Below, piece by piece: positions 23,551-31,873 of a DNA stretch of 64,000 bases. Both the position numbers and the translations under genes were made by a program. Origin of the DNA: Streptomyces sp. NBC_01255 (GTDB lineage: Bacteria; Actinomycetota; Actinomycetes; Streptomycetales; Streptomycetaceae). Under the pieces are notes generated by a model, which was not told the DNA's origin, did not search any database, and worked only from the letters and a program-made list of their open reading frames with translations. The first letter of the stretch is position 1. Every line of letters starts with the position of its first letter. The DNA is taken from positions 4,898,001 through 4,962,000 of the forward strand of contig NZ_CP108474.1 in NCBI RefSeq assembly GCF_036226445.1, given 5' to 3'.

Positions 23551-24759
23551 ATGCGAAGCATCGAGACCCTGGTACCGCAGGCCGGATTCCATGACACCGC
23601 AGGCTTGCGGGAGGTCGGCGCGGAGGAACTCGCCCGGTACGTGGCGGACCCGGGACACCCGTGGTGGCGGCGCCGGCCGTGTGTGATCGCGCTGACCGGC
23701 CGGGTCCCCGAACGGTACGTCCCCGAGCTGATCGCGTGCGTCCAGGACCCCCAGGACACCCCCGAGGTGCGCAGGGCCCTCCTCGACCTGCTCGCCGACC
23801 GGGCGGAGCTGCTGCCGTGGCTGCGGCACGAGGATCGTGCGTCCGACACCTCGTACGGCATGGGAGAGGCGTTCCTCAAGGCGCGGGGCCTGCTGGGCGA
23901 CCGTTCGGCGGCGCGCGAGCTGGCGACGCTCGCCGCCTTGCCGCAGCGGAGCGCCCGCGACGCGGGCGATGCCGGTCTGGACGGGCTCGTGGACCGGTAC
24001 GGAGCGGACGCGATCCTGGCCGATCTCGGCGAGGACCGCCCCGAGGACCGGGAGTTCCGCGTCTGGATGCGGTACCGCGCCGACGAGGACGTGACCTACG
24101 CGCTCGCGGACCCGGACCGGCGGGTCGGGTACGTCGCCCAGTCGCTCGCGACCGACGCGGACCGACTGCGCGCCTACCTCGACGAGGCGCCGACGACCGA
24201 GGCGAAGGTCTGGGCGGCGTACGCGCTGTACGGCCTCACCGAGGACAGGGCCGAGGCCCAGGCGGTCTACGAACGTCTGGGGCGCCCCCGGGTCGAGGTC
24301 GAGGGCCTGGACGAGGAGCTCCGCGGTGCGATCGTCCACGAGTACGGTCCCGGCTGCGAGCGCCACAGCGACCCGCGGTGGCGGATCGAGGCCGTGTGCG
24401 CCGAGCCGCCCGCCCGTCCCGACGTGGACGAGCAGCTCCGCCGGGCGACGGCCGCCCTCACGGCGGCCGGCCTGGCTCCGAAGCCCCCGGTCTCCTGCGG
24501 CGAGGACAACCAGCAGGGGGACGGGACGTACCACGTGATCGAGGTCGGTGGGGACCGGCTCCTGATCAGCACCCTCGGCCCGTTCGCGACCGCCGAGGAG
24601 GACGCTCCCGACGCCGCCTGGCGTGCGCTCGAATCGGCGGGCTTCCGCTGGATCGACGGGGAGACGGGAGCGATCCGGGTCACGGACCTCTGCGTCTACT
24701 ACTTCGGCGGACGGAACGCCATCACGGTCGACACGGCGCTCTTCTACTGGCAGGACTAG
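23551..24759 (+). CDS. HEAT-repeat-like hypothetical protein
   Basis: 402 aa, soluble. Residues ~15-250 look like an α-solenoid with repeated helix pairs (PCVIALTGRVPERYVPELIACVQDPQDTPEVRRALLDLLADR; ARELATLAALPQRSARDAGDAGLDGLVDRYG; WAAYALYGLTEDRAEAQAVYERLG). The C-terminal ~110 residues form a separate β-rich domain (YHVIEVGGDRLLISTLGPFA...VYYFGGRNAITVDTALFYWQD). Likely a protein-interaction scaffold; I cannot name a partner. Its stop overlaps the stop of the convergent protease gene by four bases. Confidence 0.65.
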   Translation: MRSIETLVPQAGFHDTAGLREVGAEELARYVADPGHPWWRRRPCVIALTGRVPERYVPELIACVQDPQDTPEVRRALLDLLADRAELLPWLRHEDRASDTSYGMGEAFLKARGLLGDRSAARELATLAALPQRSARDAGDAGLDGLVDRYGADAILADLGEDRPEDREFRVWMRYRADEDVTYALADPDRRVGYVAQSLATDADRLRAYLDEAPTTEAKVWAAYALYGLTEDRAEAQAVYERLGRPRVEVEGLDEELRGAIVHEYGPGCERHSDPRWRIEAVCAEPPARPDVDEQLRRATAALTAAGLAPKPPVSCGEDNQQGDGTYHVIEVGGDRLLISTLGPFATAEEDAPDAAWRALESAGFRWIDGETGAIRVTDLCVYYFGGRNAITVDTALFYWQD

Positions 24760-26138
24760 TCCCGCAGGACCTTCACGGCCCGGTCGAAGGCCGAGTCCTT
24801 GTTCCCGTCGAACTCCTCCGTGGTGAAGACCGGCTCGGTGAGGTGCGGCGGGATGCCCGCGCCGTCGAAGGTCCTGCCCGACCGGGTCAGCAGCTCCTCG
24901 TTCGGCAGCCAGACCGACATGCCGTTGGGGAGCTTGCGCACCATGATGTCCGAGAAGACGCCCTGCGTGGGCTGCCCGATCCGCACGGTCCGGCCGGGCC
25001 GGTCCATGAGGGCCTGGGTGAAGGTCTCTCCCGCGCTGACGGTGGATCCTCCGGTCAGCACGGCGATCGGTCCGGTGTAGCGGGGGCCCTTGGCGGGCGT
25101 GACGTACAGCGGCTGGGGGCGCGTGTGCCGGGTGGGGTCCGCGGGATCGTTGCGGGCCCGCTTGGAGTAGGCGAGGTAGGGGGTGTCGGTCAGCCGCCCG
25201 GCGATGTGGAGCCCCATGGCGTCGGAGCCGCCGCCGTTGACCCGCAGGTCGATGACCAGGCCCTTCAGGTGCCGGGTGCGCTCCTGGTCGAGGACCGTGT
25301 CCAGCGCCCTGTCGAGCTCGGCCAGCTCGGCGGCGTAGGAGGCCTTGTCGCCCGCGTAGCCGCCGAAGCCGGAGATCCGCAGGTAGCCCTGCCCGCCGGG
25401 GAGGTCGGCGTAGGTGATCCGCCCGGCGGCGAAGTCCTGGAGGTTCCGGGCGTCCTTGAGGTCGCGCTCCACGACGAACTTCTTGACCTTGGCATCGAGC
25501 GTCCCGCCGGGCATGACGGTGCCGGGGCGGGCCTGCCCGAAGAGCCGGTCGGGGTAGCCGTCGCCGTCGCCGTCGACGTCGCAGACGGCGACGTGGGCGT
25601 CGTAGAGCGGCTCCACCATCTTGCTGAAGACGGCGAAGAGTTCGTCCGGGGTCGTCCCTTCGTGGACCGTGGGCCGGTACCGGTCGCGTACGGCGTGCCA
25701 GTCGATGCCCTTGGCGGCGAAGAAGGGGTAGTTCTCCTCGAAGGACTGCCAGAAGACGTCGAAGGAGGCGAGCGGTCCCCCGGGGGCGGAACCCGTGCAG
25801 GCGTCGGGCAGTTCCGTCATCCGGCGCAGGTTCCGTTCGCCGACGTCGCCGTCCAGCCGTACGGAGGCGCGGTCGCGGTCCCCGCGGATGCGCACGGTGA
25901 GGACGGTGTTCCCGGGCGTGGTGTAGGTGCCGGGGCCGGTCCGCCGCGCGGTGTCGCCCGCGATGCAGCTGACGGCGGTGGTCTGGTACTCCTGGAGGGT
26001 TCCGTTCCGGATGGACAGCACAGTGCCGTAGCCGTCGGTGCGCCAGATTCCGTCGGTGGACGGCTGGTGGGCGGTGGCGGCCGGCGCGGCTGCGCCGACG
26101 AGGGCCAGGGCGACGGCGGTGGCCGTGACGATGCGCAC
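24756..26138 (-). CDS. Secreted S41 family peptidase
   Basis: 460 aa. A Sec signal (RIVTATAVALALVGAAAPAATAH) starts at GTG 26138, which has AGAAGG upstream. A ~110-residue β-rich prodomain-like region is followed by the C-terminal-processing-peptidase fold: DVFWQSFEENYPFF, LKGLVIDLRVNGGGSDAMGLHIAG, and TGGSTVSAGETFTQAL, where the serine of TVSAGE is the expected nucleophile. There is no clear PDZ domain. It should cleave extracellular or wall-associated proteins. A DVDGDGDGYPDRL stretch looks like a Ca-binding loop. Confidence 0.87.
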   Translation of the reverse strand: MRIVTATAVALALVGAAAPAATAHQPSTDGIWRTDGYGTVLSIRNGTLQEYQTTAVSCIAGDTARRTGPGTYTTPGNTVLTVRIRGDRDRASVRLDGDVGERNLRRMTELPDACTGSAPGGPLASFDVFWQSFEENYPFFAAKGIDWHAVRDRYRPTVHEGTTPDELFAVFSKMVEPLYDAHVAVCDVDGDGDGYPDRLFGQARPGTVMPGGTLDAKVKKFVVERDLKDARNLQDFAAGRITYADLPGGQGYLRISGFGGYAGDKASYAAELAELDRALDTVLDQERTRHLKGLVIDLRVNGGGSDAMGLHIAGRLTDTPYLAYSKRARNDPADPTRHTRPQPLYVTPAKGPRYTGPIAVLTGGSTVSAGETFTQALMDRPGRTVRIGQPTQGVFSDIMVRKLPNGMSVWLPNEELLTRSGRTFDGAGIPPHLTEPVFTTEEFDGNKDSAFDRAVKVLRD

Positions 26139-26340
26139 GATCTTGCCTTCTCTGTAGGCGACTTGCTGGGTACCGCCCCACCGTCGCCGACACGGGACCC
26201 ACCGGGCCATCCGGCTGTCCGGCCGATCGGGGGTGGGGCCAGCCCCCGCCACTCGCGGCACCCGGGACCACCGATCACCGCAGCTCCTGACGCCAATCCC
26301 TCCGTCGGGCGCCCGACTTGGGGTGGGTACGGTAGGGGTC

Positions 26341-26796
26341 ATGATCAGATTGACACGAGGTGCGGCGGGGGCCGCCCTGGGAGCGATGCTTCTCCTGACG
26401 GGCTGTGAGACCTCGGACGCTTCGGCGAATCCGTACGACGCGAAGCCGCAGAACCCGGCAGAACAGGCCGCGAAGCCGGGCAGTACCGACCTGGCCATGG
26501 TCGTCGGTGAGTGGAAGGAGACCGGCACCGAGGGCGACACCCCCTGGACGCTGCGGATCTCCGCGGACGGGACGTTCTGGACCAGCGACGGGAGCGACAC
26601 CTGCGAGGGCGGCGTGCAGGCCGTGCAGTCGGAGGCGGACAAAACCTGGCGCCACTTCCTCGCGCAGGTGGACTGCGGCTGGGCCGGCAAGCAGACGACC
26701 CCGCTGCGTCTCGGCGAGGTGGACGGCGAGGAGCGGCTGATCCTCACCAACGACTCGGGCCAGGGCTCGGAGGAGACCTACCAGCGGGTCGGCTGA
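26341..26796 (+). CDS. Putative lipoprotein
   Basis: 151 aa. The signal peptide (RLTRGAAGAALGAMLLLTGC) ends in a lipobox at C22. The mature part is a small β-rich domain resembling a lipocalin-type start (LAMVVGEWKETGTEGDTPWTLRISADGTFWTSDG...LILTNDSGQGSEETYQRV), with two further cysteines (DTCEGG, VDCGW) that may pair. Function unknown. TACGGT (26328-26333) ends seven bases before the ATG, suggesting a leaderless mRNA. Confidence 0.75.
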   Translation: MIRLTRGAAGAALGAMLLLTGCETSDASANPYDAKPQNPAEQAAKPGSTDLAMVVGEWKETGTEGDTPWTLRISADGTFWTSDGSDTCEGGVQAVQSEADKTWRHFLAQVDCGWAGKQTTPLRLGEVDGEERLILTNDSGQGSEETYQRVG

Positions 26797-26893
26797 CCGC
26801 ACGAACGCCCAGCGGCCTGCCGGACGGCGACGCTGGTGTTGATGTACGCGCCGTCGGCCGGCACGGGCACGCCCTCGCAGTACTGGGCCCTGC

Positions 26894-27616
26894 CTAGGGC
26901 TCTTCCCCGATGTCCTCGTGCCAGAGCGCGGGGTGCGCGGCGATGAACTCCCGCATGAGCGCCACGCATTCGGCGTCGTCGAGGACGATCACCTCGACGC
27001 CGTGCCGGGTGAGCCAGTCGTGCCCGCCGTGGAACGTCCGGGCCTCGCCGACGACGACCCGTGAGATCCCGAACTGCCGGACGAGGCCGGAGCAGTACCA
27101 GCACGGCGACAGGGTCGTGACCATGGTCGTCCCCCGGTACGAGCGCTGCCGCCCGGCGGCCCGGAACGCGGCGGTCTCGGCGTGCAGGGAGGGGTCCCCG
27201 TCCTGCACGCGCCGATTGCGCCCGCGCCCGAGGAGGGTGCCGTCGGCGCCGTAGAGCGCGGCCCCGATCGGAATCCCGCCTTCGCCGAGCCCGTCCCGCG
27301 CCTCGGAGAGGGCGGTGCGGAGCCAGCGCTGTGCCTGTTCCCGGTCGATGAGGGGTTCCGCCGTCGAAGGGGTGCTCACTCCGGTGGTGGGTGCGACGAA
27401 GGAGCCCTTGCCGGGCACGGTGTAGATCAGTCCGTGCTTGCGGAGTTCCTGCATGGCCCGGCGGGCGGTCAGCACGGCGATGCCGTACTCCTCGGCGAGG
27501 CGGGCCGGCGTGGGGACCATGCGGTCGGGGGCGTACTCCCCGGTGGCGATCCGCGCTGCGATCACGTCGGCCAGCTGCACGTACAGCGGGCGTCCCGACT
27601 TCGGGTCAAGGCTCAT
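26894..27616 (-). CDS. GntR regulator fused to cytosine-deaminase domain
   Basis: 240 aa. Residues 8-75 are a GntR winged helix (PLYVQLADVIAARIATGEYAPDRMVPTPARLAEEYGIAVLTARRAMQELRKHGLIYTVPGKGSFV). Residues ~93-240 are a cytidine-deaminase-fold domain with both zinc motifs: HAE (145-147) and PCWYC (C172, C175). From memory the details match yeast-type cytosine deaminase rather than tRNA or cytidine deaminases: GGIPIGAAL, LGRGRNRRVQ, TLSPCWYCSGLV, GVEVIVLDDAECVALMREFI and the C-terminal WHEDIGEEP. The enzyme would convert cytosine, or an analogue, to uracil. The fusion suggests a regulator that reads or removes a pyrimidine. Divergent from two small genes. Confidence 0.85.
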   Translation of the reverse strand: MSLDPKSGRPLYVQLADVIAARIATGEYAPDRMVPTPARLAEEYGIAVLTARRAMQELRKHGLIYTVPGKGSFVAPTTGVSTPSTAEPLIDREQAQRWLRTALSEARDGLGEGGIPIGAALYGADGTLLGRGRNRRVQDGDPSLHAETAAFRAAGRQRSYRGTTMVTTLSPCWYCSGLVRQFGISRVVVGEARTFHGGHDWLTRHGVEVIVLDDAECVALMREFIAAHPALWHEDIGEEP

Positions 27617-27778
27617 AGGTCAACGGTAGATAGTCATACAAAGACACGTTCGGATGGATCTAGCTACATAGTGATGCAGCAGTGTGTAGCACTCACTACG
27701 GTGAGGGGAACGCAAGACCCCGGCGACCGCTCGAACGGCCCCGGGGCATGGCCACCAACTACCAACGGAGTTGATGAC
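27617..27778. promoter_or_regulatory. Divergent control region of GntR-deaminase and small genes
   Basis: 162 bases, more A/T-rich than the surroundings, with dyads such as CTCAC-TACG-GTGAG and CTACA...TGTAG. GntR proteins normally bind sites like these next to their own gene, so the fusion protein is the obvious candidate. CGGAG precedes the GTG at 27779. Confidence 0.35.
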
Positions 27779-28108
27779 GTGCGGAACCCTATCGCGCGCG
27801 TACTGGGCAGGGCGCTGATCCCCGTACTGCTCGGGCTGCTGATGCTGACCCTGCCTGCCACCGGCAGGCACCGCCCCCGCCCGGCGACACCGTCCCCCGC
27901 GCCCCGACACCGCGCGCCCTCCCGGCGATCTCCCTACGCCCGCGAGCAGACCGCACTCCTCGACGGCGCCCGATCGCCCCTGGAGCGGCCCTATTTGGCG
28001 GCGGACTCGGCACGGACCGTGCAGCGGCGTCGGCGGCGGGCGCTGTGGCTGGCGACGGTCGGGGTGGACGTCGACCACCGCAACATCCACGCCGGGAGCG
28101 CCCGATGA
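27779..28108 (+). CDS. Small basic membrane-anchored protein
   Basis: 109 aa from GTG 27779. An N-terminal helix (GRALIPVLLGLLMLTLPATG) is followed by a Pro/Arg-rich stretch (RHRPRPATPSPAPRHRAPSRR) and a second part ending RRRRRALWLATVGVDVDHRNIHAG. Similar short proteins occur next to GntR-type regulators in streptomycetes, but their function is not known to me. Its stop overlaps the next start (ATGA), so the two genes form a unit. Confidence 0.6.
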   Translation: MRNPIARVLGRALIPVLLGLLMLTLPATGRHRPRPATPSPAPRHRAPSRRSPYAREQTALLDGARSPLERPYLAADSARTVQRRRRRALWLATVGVDVDHRNIHAGSAR

Positions 28109-28455
28109 GCCGATGCGGGGCGCGGCGGTCCGTGTTCGACGTCGCCGAGGCGGTGCGGCCGGTGTGGGGCGGCTCGGTCTGCGTGCTGGCCGTGGGGCAC
28201 GACGGTCCGCACCGCGACCGCGCGGGCGACGGCTGGTGGGTGACGCCGGAGATCGCCGACGCGGTGGCCGTGTCGCTGCTGACCCGCGTCCTCGCGCCCG
28301 AGCCGGAGTTCCGGTCACCGCGCTGCATCGTCGGCCGCCACGACCGCTGCCGGGACGGGGTCCCCCGCGACAGCGGCGTACAGGGAGTCCGCTACCTCGT
28401 GTGCGGGTGCCTCTGCCATCCGGCGCCTCCGCCCCGGGCCGGCGACCGTCCATGA
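28105..28455 (+). CDS. Small cysteine-rich hypothetical protein
   Basis: 116 aa. The N-terminal half is unremarkable (FDVAEAVRPVWGGSVCVLAVGHDGPHRDRAGDGWWVTPEIADAV). The C-terminal half carries clustered Cys and His residues (CIVGRHDRC then VCGCLCH), the look of a zinc-binding knuckle. It is coupled to the upstream small gene. I do not recognise a family; a protein- or nucleic-acid-binding role would suit it. Confidence 0.6.
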   Translation: MSRCGARRSVFDVAEAVRPVWGGSVCVLAVGHDGPHRDRAGDGWWVTPEIADAVAVSLLTRVLAPEPEFRSPRCIVGRHDRCRDGVPRDSGVQGVRYLVCGCLCHPAPPPRAGDRP

Positions 28456-28486
28456 CGTGCGGCGCCGGCGGGCCTCCTCGGTCTCC

Positions 28487-28999
28487 CTACGGGGCCGCCT
28501 GGGCGTCGTTGGCTGCGAATACCGTGTCGGTGGCACAGGGCTTGCCGTCGAACCGGTCGGAACTTCCGCCGCCCAGCCCCACCTTGTCGCCTTCGCGGGC
28601 GAAGAGCTTGCCGTCGGCGTCGTACACGGCGGCCTTGCCGCTCTCCTCGCGAACCGACCAGCCGTGGCCCCAGACAACGGCAATCGGCTTCTCGCTCCGG
28701 GCGGTGGTCACGGCGACGCAGTTGTCGTCGGTGACGACGAGAGTCCCTGGGAGATGGGCGTAGAGGCTGGGAGTCGGGTCGCCCGCACCACGGGTGATGA
28801 TCTTCACGGAGGGCTTCTCGTTCGCCGTGACCTGCGAGTCGCCGTTCGTGGCCTTCGCCGGTGCGGGGGCAGCCGCCTTCGTGCTCTCCGCGTCGGCTCC
28901 TCCGCACGCGGAGAGCGCGGCAGCGAGGAGCAGGAAACCCGCGAGGGCATGGATGCCACGGCGGGTTGCCTCGGGACGTCGATCGCGGTTCTCGGGCAT
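28487..28999 (-). CDS. Putative lipoprotein
   Basis: 170 aa. A charged N-terminus and hydrophobic core (ALAGFLLLAAALSAC) give a lipobox at about C32. An Ala/Lys/Pro linker leads to a ~100-residue domain (PTPSLYAHLPGTLVVTDDNCVAVTTARSEKPIAVVWGHGWSVREESGKAAVYDADGKLFAREGDKVGLGGG), which resembles the small β-barrel found in many Streptomyces lipoproteins. AAGGAG nine bases upstream supports the ATG at 28999. Function unknown. Confidence 0.75.
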   Translation of the reverse strand: MPENRDRRPEATRRGIHALAGFLLLAAALSACGGADAESTKAAAPAPAKATNGDSQVTANEKPSVKIITRGAGDPTPSLYAHLPGTLVVTDDNCVAVTTARSEKPIAVVWGHGWSVREESGKAAVYDADGKLFAREGDKVGLGGGSSDRFDGKPCATDTVFAANDAQAAP

Positions 29000-29122
29000 G
29001 GCATCCGACTCCTTCGACCTCTACGGGAGAACAACGTATCCCGCGCCAACTCCCTTTGCAGAGAGTCAGGTTCATGATGGATGCTCACAGAGCGCTATCG
29101 TGTGGTGACTGTGGGGAGGCGC

Positions 29123-29605
29123 ATGAGCAGGAAAGCGACGGCCTTGGTGGCGGGCGGGGTGGTCGCCGGGGCGTTGGCGTTGGGCGGCTGGTCCGGATAC
29201 CGGTATCTGGAGGGGCAGGTCTCGTCCGGGTGTGTCCTGCGGGTGTACGACGCCACCAGCGTGGTGGACACCGCCTCGTACGCCGAGAACGTCTTCACCG
29301 GGCGCGTGGTGGCGTTCGTGGAGCGGCGCGTGGACGAGTCCTGGACGACGGACGTCTACCGGGTCGACGTCGTCTCGGTGCTGCGCGGGGACGTTCGGGG
29401 CGCGGTGCTCGTGCCTTTCGCGCCGGACGAGGCGTCCGCTCGGCGGTTGGTGGACGGCGAGACGTACGTGTTCGCGACCCAGCCTAAGGACGCCGACGGG
29501 TACTGGCTGATGTTCCAGGGAGAGATGAAGCCCGTGGACGACGGGGAGTTGCTCCTGTGGAAGGCGGCCGTGGCACTTCCGAGGGAGGGGGAGGGGGAGT
29601 CGTAG
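29123..29605 (+). CDS. Membrane-anchored NTR/TIMP-like hypothetical protein
   Basis: 160 aa. One helix (ATALVAGGVVAGALALGGWSGYRYL) then an extracytoplasmic β-barrel: AENVFTGRVVAFVERR, TDVYRVDVVSVLRGDVRGAVLVPFAP, GETYVFATQP. This strand order resembles the netrin/TIMP-like OB fold often tethered outside actinobacterial cells, although the usual cysteines are reduced to one. GGGGAGG three bases before ATG 29123 supports that start; GTG codons at 29105 or 29111 are alternatives near a TATCGT -10. Confidence 0.65.
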   Translation: MSRKATALVAGGVVAGALALGGWSGYRYLEGQVSSGCVLRVYDATSVVDTASYAENVFTGRVVAFVERRVDESWTTDVYRVDVVSVLRGDVRGAVLVPFAPDEASARRLVDGETYVFATQPKDADGYWLMFQGEMKPVDDGELLLWKAAVALPREGEGES

Positions 29606-29683
29606 AACCCCCATCGGTCCCGCCGATCGCCCCCATCGGGAGGACGGGCCACTGGCTCGTGGACCCGGCTCCCCTCCCGCTCG

Positions 29684-29689
29684 TAGCGT
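29684..29689 (+). promoter_or_regulatory. -10 element TAGCGT, leaderless start
   Basis: TAGCGT is followed by seven bases and the ATG of the EamA gene at 29697; there is no ribosome-binding site. Confidence 0.45.
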
Positions 29690-29696
29690 CGCTGTC

Positions 29697-30632
29697 ATGA
29701 GAAACGAGACCAGGGGAACCGTCGAACTCACCCTCGCCATGGTGCTCTCCGGCACGCTCGGCGTCTTCGTCGTCGAGTCCGGGGCTTCGCCCTTCGAGGT
29801 GGTGTTCTTCCGGTGCCTCTTCGGGGCCGCCGCGCTCGGGGCGTACAGCCTCGCCCGGGGGTTCTTCACCGGGCACGGGTTCACCCCGAAGAAGCTCGGG
29901 CTCGCTGCGCTCGGCGGGGTGTTCATCGTCTTCAACTGGGTCTTCTTGTTCGAGGCTTACGAGGCCACCTCGATTTCGCTCGCCACCGTCGTTTACCACA
30001 CGCAGCCGTTCTTTCTTGTGCTGCTCGGGGCGGTATTCATGAGGGAGCGGATATCAGGGGCAAAGCTCGGGTGGCTCGCACTCGCCTTCGGCGGGCTCGT
30101 GCTCGTCTCCGGCGTGCGGCCCGGGGACACCGCCTCCCTCAAGGGGCTCGGCTTCGCCCTCGCCGCCGCCGTGCTCTACGCCCTCGCCACCTTCGTCACC
30201 AAGCGGATCACCGGCGTACGGCCCCATCTGATCGCGCTCGTCCAGGTCCTCGTAGGGCTCCCGCTGCTCCTGCCCTTCGTCGACTTCGGCGCCGTCGGCG
30301 GGATCGGGGGCGGGTGGCTGTGGCTGGGTGGGCTGGGCGTCATCCACACCGGGCTCATGTACGTGCTCATGTACGCCGCTTACGCCAAGCTGCCCACCGC
30401 CAAGATCGCCGTCCTCGCCTTCACCTACCCCGCCGTCGCCATGGGCGTCGACTGGGCGGTGTACGGGCACCACATCGGGCTCGTTCAGGCGCTCGGCGTC
30501 CCGCTCATCGTCCTCGCCAGTCTCAAGGTCACACTGGCCGGCTCTGCTCGGACACCAGTCGCCGCGCCTGCTCCACGAACAGCCGGACATGCGCCGGGAG
30601 CTTCTTCCCCCGTCGCCACGCGAGCTGTGTGA
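29697..30632 (+). CDS. EamA/DMT-family transporter
   Basis: 311 aa. Ten predicted helices arranged as two EamA repeats (ELTLAMVLSGTLGVFVVESGASPFEVVFFRCLFGA...; LKGLGFALAAAVLYALATFVTKRITGVRPHLIALVQVLVG...), each containing the conserved Pro and Gly positions. DMT exporters move amino acids, purines or other metabolites; the substrate is not evident. The C-terminal ~35 codons, a Pro/Ala tail, overlap the end of the LysR gene on the other strand. That regulator is a plausible controller, although it is convergent, not divergent. Confidence 0.86.
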   Translation: MRNETRGTVELTLAMVLSGTLGVFVVESGASPFEVVFFRCLFGAAALGAYSLARGFFTGHGFTPKKLGLAALGGVFIVFNWVFLFEAYEATSISLATVVYHTQPFFLVLLGAVFMRERISGAKLGWLALAFGGLVLVSGVRPGDTASLKGLGFALAAAVLYALATFVTKRITGVRPHLIALVQVLVGLPLLLPFVDFGAVGGIGGGWLWLGGLGVIHTGLMYVLMYAAYAKLPTAKIAVLAFTYPAVAMGVDWAVYGHHIGLVQALGVPLIVLASLKVTLAGSARTPVAAPAPRTAGHAPGASSPVATRAV

Positions 30633-31419
30633 AGAGGGTGAACGGGGCTTCCCAGTCCAGGGCGATCAGGGTGCCGGAGGTCAGTTCCTCCGCCACCGCC
30701 ACCCGGGGGAGCAGGGCCACGCCCAGGCCCCCGGTCACTCCCCGCTTCGTCGCCTCGATCGTGCCGAACTCCATGAAGGGCGGCGCCCACTCCCGCAGCT
30801 CCGCCTCGAAGAGGTCGCGGTACGGGCAGCCCGGTTCGGTGCCCACCAGGCGGGCCGCGGCCAGGTCCGCGTTCGTGAGTCGCGTACGGCCCGCCAGGGG
30901 GTGGCCCGGGCCGGCGACCAGGACCAGCGGTTCCGGCGCGAGGACCTCCGACTCCAGGCCCTCGTGCTCCGTACCGGGCTCCATCAGGAAGCCCACGTCG
31001 TACGTGCCCTGGCGCAGCGCCGCCCGGGTCTCGTCGCCCAGGGTGGGGCGCAGCGTCAGCCGCACCTTCGGGTAGCGGTGGTGGAAGTACTCCAGGAGCG
31101 GCGGCAGCCGGTAGGAGGTGAGGGACTCCATCGTGCCCACGGCGATCGTCCCGGACGGTTCGGAGGCGGTGGAGACCGCCGTCCTCGCCTCCTCCGCCAG
31201 CTCCGTCATCCGGCGGGCGTACGGCAGGAGCCGCTCCCCGGCCTCGGTGAGCCGGATGCGGCTGCCGAGCCGCTCGAAGAGCTCCACGTCGAGCGACGAC
31301 TCCAGGGAGCGGATCTGACCGGTGACGCTGGACTGGGCATAGCCGAGGTCGGCGGCCGCCCGGGTGAAGGAGAGGACGTCGGCGACCTTCTCGAAGGTGA
31401 GGAGGAGTCGCAGTTCCAT
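30529..31419 (-). CDS. LysR family transcriptional regulator
   Basis: 296 aa, normal length. N-terminal helix-turn-helix MELRLLLTFEKVADVLSFTRAAADLGYAQSSVTGQIRSLESSLDVELFER (1-50), then the two-lobe co-inducer domain (GTIAVGTMESLTSYRLPPLLEYFHHRYPKVRLTL; DVGFLMEPG; GVTGGLGVALLPRVAVAEEL). The last 104 bases are antisense to the end of the EamA gene, so the two 3' ends are coded on both strands. The ligand is unknown. Confidence 0.9.
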   Translation of the reverse strand: MELRLLLTFEKVADVLSFTRAAADLGYAQSSVTGQIRSLESSLDVELFERLGSRIRLTEAGERLLPYARRMTELAEEARTAVSTASEPSGTIAVGTMESLTSYRLPPLLEYFHHRYPKVRLTLRPTLGDETRAALRQGTYDVGFLMEPGTEHEGLESEVLAPEPLVLVAGPGHPLAGRTRLTNADLAAARLVGTEPGCPYRDLFEAELREWAPPFMEFGTIEATKRGVTGGLGVALLPRVAVAEELTSGTLIALDWEAPFTLFTQLAWRRGKKLPAHVRLFVEQARRLVSEQSRPV

Positions 31420-31429
31420 CGGTCCTCCG

Positions 31430-31783
31430 TCAGCTCTCGGTGTCCTCGCCGCTCTCGCGCTTCCTCAGCTCTTCCTCGCGGCGGCGGAGGTCCGCCTCCC
31501 GCTCCTCGAACCCCTGGGTGTTCTCGTCCTTCAGGGACTTCAGGAACTCCGGGTTGTCGTCGGGGGCGACCCAGCCGCCCGCCCTGCCCCGCGCCCCGGC
31601 CGGGCGCCGTACCTTGCCCGCGAAGAACCAGACGATCGGCCCGACGATCCAGAACAGCAGGATGATGATGACCCAGACCACCTTCGGCAGGTGCTTGGTC
31701 TCTTCCTCCGGGGTGTTCAGGCAGTCGATGAAGGCGTAGATCGTCAGCGCCAGCGGCAGGATGTACAACAGCGCCCTGAGCAT
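31430..31783 (-). CDS. PLD-nuclease N-terminal-domain membrane protein
   Basis: 117 aa. Two hydrophobic helices ([20 protein letters not shown] and [22 protein letters not shown], ~4-57) match the small PLDc_N membrane domain. A Gly/Arg linker and a highly charged tail rich in E/R ([19 protein letters not shown]) likely form a cytoplasmic coiled coil. No phospholipase HKD motif is present. It sits between the LysR gene and the divergent mqnL. Confidence 0.8.
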   Translation of the reverse strand: MLRALLYILPLALTIYAFIDCLNTPEEETKHLPKVVWVIIILLFWIVGPIVWFFAGKVRRPAGARGRAGGWVAPDDNPEFLKSLKDENTQGFEEREADLRRREEELRKRESGEDTES

Positions 31784-31873
31784 GTGGGACAGCCCCCTGG
31801 AAGCGGTGGCGGGGGCGCGTTTCGGCGGCCCCGGTGACAGGTCAAGGGTAGCCGGTGACCGATACTGGCCCTT

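Noticed and set aside
22810..26271. Minus-strand open frame of 1153 codons across the ureohydrolase, HEAT and S41 genes
   Set aside because: Proline/arginine-rich low-complexity translation with no domain; it is a by-product of high G+C in other frames of real genes.
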